Assembly (NCBI GenBank): GCA_030592835.1
Contig: JAUVIJ010000071.1
Coordinates: forward strand, 1 to 8,785
Direction of reading: 5' to 3'
DNA: 8,785 nucleotides
Origin: Candidatus Cloacimonadota bacterium
Lineage (GTDB): Bacteria > Cloacimonadota > Cloacimonadia > Cloacimonadales > TCS61
The position numbers were made by a program, and so were the translations under genes. This document shows, one piece after another, positions 5,716 to 8,785 of the stretch (the stretch's first letter is position 1; the number at the start of each line of letters is the position of its first letter). Under the pieces are notes generated by a model, which saw nothing but the letters and a program-made list of their open reading frames with translations, did no database searches and had not been told where the DNA came from.

Positions 5716-6156
5716 ATGAATAATAACAATATCATCAAAGCCAATCCGGTTTTAAGAAGAATTTTGCTGATTATTATACTGGCTGTTCTTGTTTCCGGTG
5801 TATATTTTTCGATCAAAATGCAGAAACTGAAGACCGAACTTGTTGTAACAATGGAAAGTGACCCGGAACTTGTTTTTGAAAAGCTCCTTACTTACATGAA
5901 AGCTTTTATTGTGGCTAATCTTGTCATAATCGGGATGTTGTCGATCTATATATTTATTCTCGCTGTAAAAACTATCAGATCCAGGCAGTTTCCTCCACCC
6001 GGAGTAGGTGTTATCAGGGATACTATTATCCAAAAAGGAAAAAATGCCTTACGAACGGGTTATCTTATTATCATTCTGGGTTTATTTCTGATTGTATTTA
6101 CTATTATTTTGAATTATCATTTAAACAGGATCGTAAACACAATTATAATAAATTAA
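5716..6156 (+). CDS. Hypothetical inner-membrane protein with three predicted transmembrane helices
   Basis: I do not recognise this 146-residue protein. Predicted membrane helices lie at about residues 15-33, 63-84 and 114-133. A short polar segment between helices 1 and 2 (MQKLKTELVVTMESDPE) would be outside the membrane, and a basic loop lies between helices 2 and 3 (KTIRSRQFPPPGVGVIRDT). By the positive-inside rule that loop is cytoplasmic. The PPPG followed by GVIRDT and a Gly-Lys-rich stretch is the most distinctive part and would be the best handle for a family search. The ATG follows TGAGGAG at a proper distance. The stop is 12 nt before the start of the large secreted protein, so the two are probably co-transcribed. 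Function is unknown. Confidence 0.85.
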   Translation: MNNNNIIKANPVLRRILLIIILAVLVSGVYFSIKMQKLKTELVVTMESDPELVFEKLLTYMKAFIVANLVIIGMLSIYIFILAVKTIRSRQFPPPGVGVIRDTIIQKGKNALRTGYLIIILGLFLIVFTIILNYHLNRIVNTIIIN

Positions 6157-6168
6157 CGGGAGAGATAA

Positions 6169-8785
6169 ATGAAGGTAAGGGTTATCTTTTTATTAATATT
6201 ATCTGTAGCCATCCTCAGTGGAGAAATAATTTTAGAAGAGGGATTTGAAGGAGGAATACTTCCCGCCGGCTGGACCCAGGATTTTGTAAACGGAAATACC
6301 AGTTGGGCATACCAGAATGGAGGTTACATTGGCCATCCATCCTCGGCTCATACCGGAAGTTATAATGCGTTTCTTTATAGCAGCAGTTACCAGGTAACGA
6401 AATTAATAACACCGGAAATCAATTTAGGTACAAGCAGTGATGGAACCCTGACTTTCTGGCATACTCAGGATGACTGGGCTCAAGATCAGGATGAATTGCA
6501 TATTTACTACAAAACTTCATCCGGTGGAAACTGGAATCTGCTGGCATCCTATACGGAAAGTATTGTCGACTGGACGGAATGGACAATCACCTTACCAAAC
6601 CCTAGCACAACTTATTATATTGCTTTTGAAGGTGTAGCCGATTGGGGATACGGTATATGTATAGATGACATCGAAATCAGCGGAATTCCAGTATCTTATG
6701 ATAATGATCTGGCGGCAACAGCTTTAAACGGTCCCGAGAATGTTAATGCTGGAAATTCTTACATTTATACTCTTACTGTAGCCAATGTCGGAGCTATAAC
6801 TCAGAATAATTATGAAATATCACTGATGAAAAACGGAAATGAAGAAATTATTTCTCAGGATATCAATACGCCTATAGCCCCGGGAGAAGAACTCGATTTC
6901 AGTCTTATCTGGAATATCCCTCTTGATGAGCCTATAACAACAGTTCAACTTAGAGGTGAGGTTGACCTGGAGGGGGATGAAAATTTAAATAATAATCTGA
7001 GTAATATAATCTCCGTGGTCGTTTTGCCTAACGGCGTTTTTGAAATTACCGTAGGAAATGGAAATGAACTGAACGACCGTTACCCGGTGAGTTTTTCCTA
7101 CAAAAATAGTTTAACCGAAACTATGTATTACCCTGATGAATTGGACAATATAATTGGTTTAATTACCGGAATTTGCTATTATAACAATTTCGCTATAAAT
7201 CTAACTAACAAACCGACAAAGATCTGGATGGGGGAAACAACTATAAATAACTTTGTAAACGGATTCATACCATCGACTGAACTAGATCTGGTATTTGCAG
7301 GAAATGTAGATTATCCAGCAGGTGAAAATAGTATTAATATTGATTTTGACGTTCCTTATTTGTATGAGGGAGACAATTTGGTCGTGATGATCCAGAAAGA
7401 ATGGGAGGAATCGTATTATTCCAGCACTGAAGTAGAGTTTTATACTACTGTCACTGAAGTAGATGACCGTACAATCTACGAACGAGATAATTTTATTGAA
7501 TTCGATCCCCAAAATCCCCCCGAAGGTTTCCTGACGGAAGATATTCCCAACACGACGTTTCATTTCTACATTGGCAATTTAGGTACGGTTGCGGGCTATG
7601 TCCGCGATGACGAAAATAATTCTCTCCAGGGAGCAGAAGTTCGGATAGAGGGAGAAAATGTTTACACTATCACCGATCAGAATGGATATTATCAAATAGC
7701 TAATATTCCCGAAGGAAATTACGATTTCACGGCTTCCTATTTTGGATATTCCCCTCAGACGATAAATGCTGATGTGGTTGAAAATGAAACCACCGAAGTT
7801 GATTTCAATCTTATACCTCTCGATGTTGTCAGTGTTTATGGATATGTTGTCGGAAGCGATTCCCCGGAAGTCGGTTTGGAAGATGCCTATGTATCACTTA
7901 CCGGATTTGAAGATTATTTCACATATACGGATACTGATGGTTATTTCATCTTTCCGGAAATATATACTAATATTACTTATCATTTGGAGATTTCCCATGA
8001 AGGATATGATCCTTACATCGATGATATCTTTGTTGCGGGATCGGATCTTGATCTTGGAACTATAATTCTCAGTGAGATCGCCACACCACCTGGAAATGTG
8101 GTGGCGATTCAGAATAATGAGGAAACCCAGGTAGACCTGACCTGGAGTGCCCCCGGAGCGGGAGGAGGAGAATTCCGTTATGATGATGGTGATTTCGATT
8201 TCGAAATGGGTTGGAGCAATACTCCCTACAATGCTGTTTTTGGTGCTGTACATCGTCATCATGCCATTATCCAGGAAATTCACTGGTATTTAAGTTCAGC
8301 CAATGCCAACCATAATAATGTAAAACTCTATTTATTTGGCCTTGATGCTTATGGAGAACCGGATAATTCCATTATCCTGTTAAATACCGGGTATGTTTCC
8401 AACGAAGATGATCAGTGGAATATCTATGAATTGCCTGAAGAGGTCGAAGTAACGGACGGTTTTCTAATTGGATTGGGAACACCCAACATTTGGACCGGTA
8501 TCGGTATGGATGATGGTGAGGAAGAACCCTGGGTATTTCAGATGGGAACACAGTACACAATAGAAAATTACACAAACTCCGAAGATGAATGGGTCGATCT
8601 TGGCACAATAAACCCACCGATGTTTTCACGGAATTTAATGATCAGAGCATTAGGCATTGATCTGGGAGAGATCGAATCCAGATTTGATAGAACGATCGAT
8701 AATACTGTTTTTTCAGGATCAGATTTTACTCGGGTGGAGAGTCGATATTTCGAGTATTATAATGTCTATCGATTCCCCGAGGAAG
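6169..8785 (+). CDS. Large secreted multidomain protein (choice-of-anchor-J-like, CARDB-like, two carboxypeptidase-regulatory-like repeats, split FN3), 3' end outside the window
   Basis: The frame is open from ATG 6169 to the window end: 872 codons, no stop. GGGAGAG (6158-6164) is a good ribosome-binding site. The signal peptide is residues 1-18. Residues 23-172 resemble a choice-of-anchor-J or MAM-like jelly roll, opening EEGFEGGILPAGW and closing CIDDIEI. Residues 178-287 look like a CARDB or Ig-like adhesion domain. Residues 288-471 are unassigned. Two carboxypeptidase-regulatory-like repeats follow at 472-551 (TDQNGYYQIANIPEGNY) and 552-636 (TDTDGYFIF). An FN3 domain begins near 639 (LTWSAPG) and its closing YNVYR appears only at 864-868, with about 200 residues between, starting FRYDDG. 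There are only two Cys (164 and 336). I infer a surface or extracellular adhesion or carbohydrate-binding protein, perhaps with a type IX secretion tail beyond the window. No catalytic domain is visible so far. Confidence 0.88.
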   Translation, partial: MKVRVIFLLILSVAILSGEIILEEGFEGGILPAGWTQDFVNGNTSWAYQNGGYIGHPSSAHTGSYNAFLYSSSYQVTKLITPEINLGTSSDGTLTFWHTQDDWAQDQDELHIYYKTSSGGNWNLLASYTESIVDWTEWTITLPNPSTTYYIAFEGVADWGYGICIDDIEISGIPVSYDNDLAATALNGPENVNAGNSYIYTLTVANVGAITQNNYEISLMKNGNEEIISQDINTPIAPGEELDFSLIWNIPLDEPITTVQLRGEVDLEGDENLNNNLSNIISVVVLPNGVFEITVGNGNELNDRYPVSFSYKNSLTETMYYPDELDNIIGLITGICYYNNFAINLTNKPTKIWMGETTINNFVNGFIPSTELDLVFAGNVDYPAGENSINIDFDVPYLYEGDNLVVMIQKEWEESYYSSTEVEFYTTVTEVDDRTIYERDNFIEFDPQNPPEGFLTEDIPNTTFHFYIGNLGTVAGYVRDDENNSLQGAEVRIEGENVYTITDQNGYYQIANIPEGNYDFTASYFGYSPQTINADVVENETTEVDFNLIPLDVVSVYGYVVGSDSPEVGLEDAYVSLTGFEDYFTYTDTDGYFIFPEIYTNITYHLEISHEGYDPYIDDIFVAGSDLDLGTIILSEIATPPGNVVAIQNNEETQVDLTWSAPGAGGGEFRYDDGDFDFEMGWSNTPYNAVFGAVHRHHAIIQEIHWYLSSANANHNNVKLYLFGLDAYGEPDNSIILLNTGYVSNEDDQWNIYELPEEVEVTDGFLIGLGTPNIWTGIGMDDGEEEPWVFQMGTQYTIENYTNSEDEWVDLGTINPPMFSRNLMIRALGIDLGEIESRFDRTIDNTVFSGSDFTRVESRYFEYYNVYRFPEE

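Noticed and set aside
5752..6033. Minus-strand frame opposite the membrane protein
   Set aside because: The plus-strand gene has a good ribosome-binding site, three clear helices and an operon context, and the antisense frame has none of these.
7282..8629. Several frames on both strands within the large secreted protein gene
   Set aside because: The plus-strand frame starting at 6169 is open throughout with recognisable domains, so these are shadows.

Overview
The window looks like a chromosomal segment of an AT-rich Gram-negative bacterium. The large secreted protein at the right end combines a signal peptide, a choice-of-anchor-J-like jelly roll, carboxypeptidase-regulatory-like repeats and a fibronectin III domain interrupted by an FRYDDG...YNVYR segment. 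That style of protein is typical of the FCB group, and I would guess Cloacimonadota (WWE1) or a relative. This is a guess from protein style; no rRNA or marker search could be run. Base composition and codon use look similar throughout, with no transposase, phage or plasmid gene in view.

Left half (minus strand). Reading from right to left, the genes are a QueD/6-pyruvoyl-tetrahydropterin-synthase family enzyme followed after about 10 nt by the ribosome-biogenesis GTPase EngB. An intergenic block of about 430 bp separates these from dxs (first enzyme of the MEP isoprenoid pathway), which overlaps mnmE (tRNA wobble-uridine modification GTPase) by 11 nt. All four are conserved housekeeping genes with intact motifs. 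dxs has a recognisable promoter that also fixes its start codon.

Non-coding structure. Two intergenic spaces are unusually rich in structure. Downstream of mnmE (196-332) lie three copies of one hairpin element, two direct and one inverted, with a compensatory base-pair change. The two direct copies end in T-tracts on the mnmE strand, so they probably also act as terminators. Between engB and dxs (3636-4015) a chain of hairpins is bracketed by two different degenerate 7-bp tandem arrays. One array runs through the engB stop codon and gives the engB mRNA five GGG tracts separated by exactly 4 nt, a textbook G-quadruplex motif.

Right half (plus strand). A small outer-membrane-like protein gene appears broken by one frameshift (5096-5642). 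It is followed by a three-helix membrane protein (5716-6156) and, 12 nt later, by the large secreted multidomain protein (6169 to beyond the window end). The last two probably form an operon.

I did not find a clear new defence, CRISPR or biosynthetic system. The best candidates for something undescribed are the repeat/hairpin families, the G-quadruplex-forming heptad array at the engB stop, and the interrupted FN3 architecture with its unassigned middle domain.
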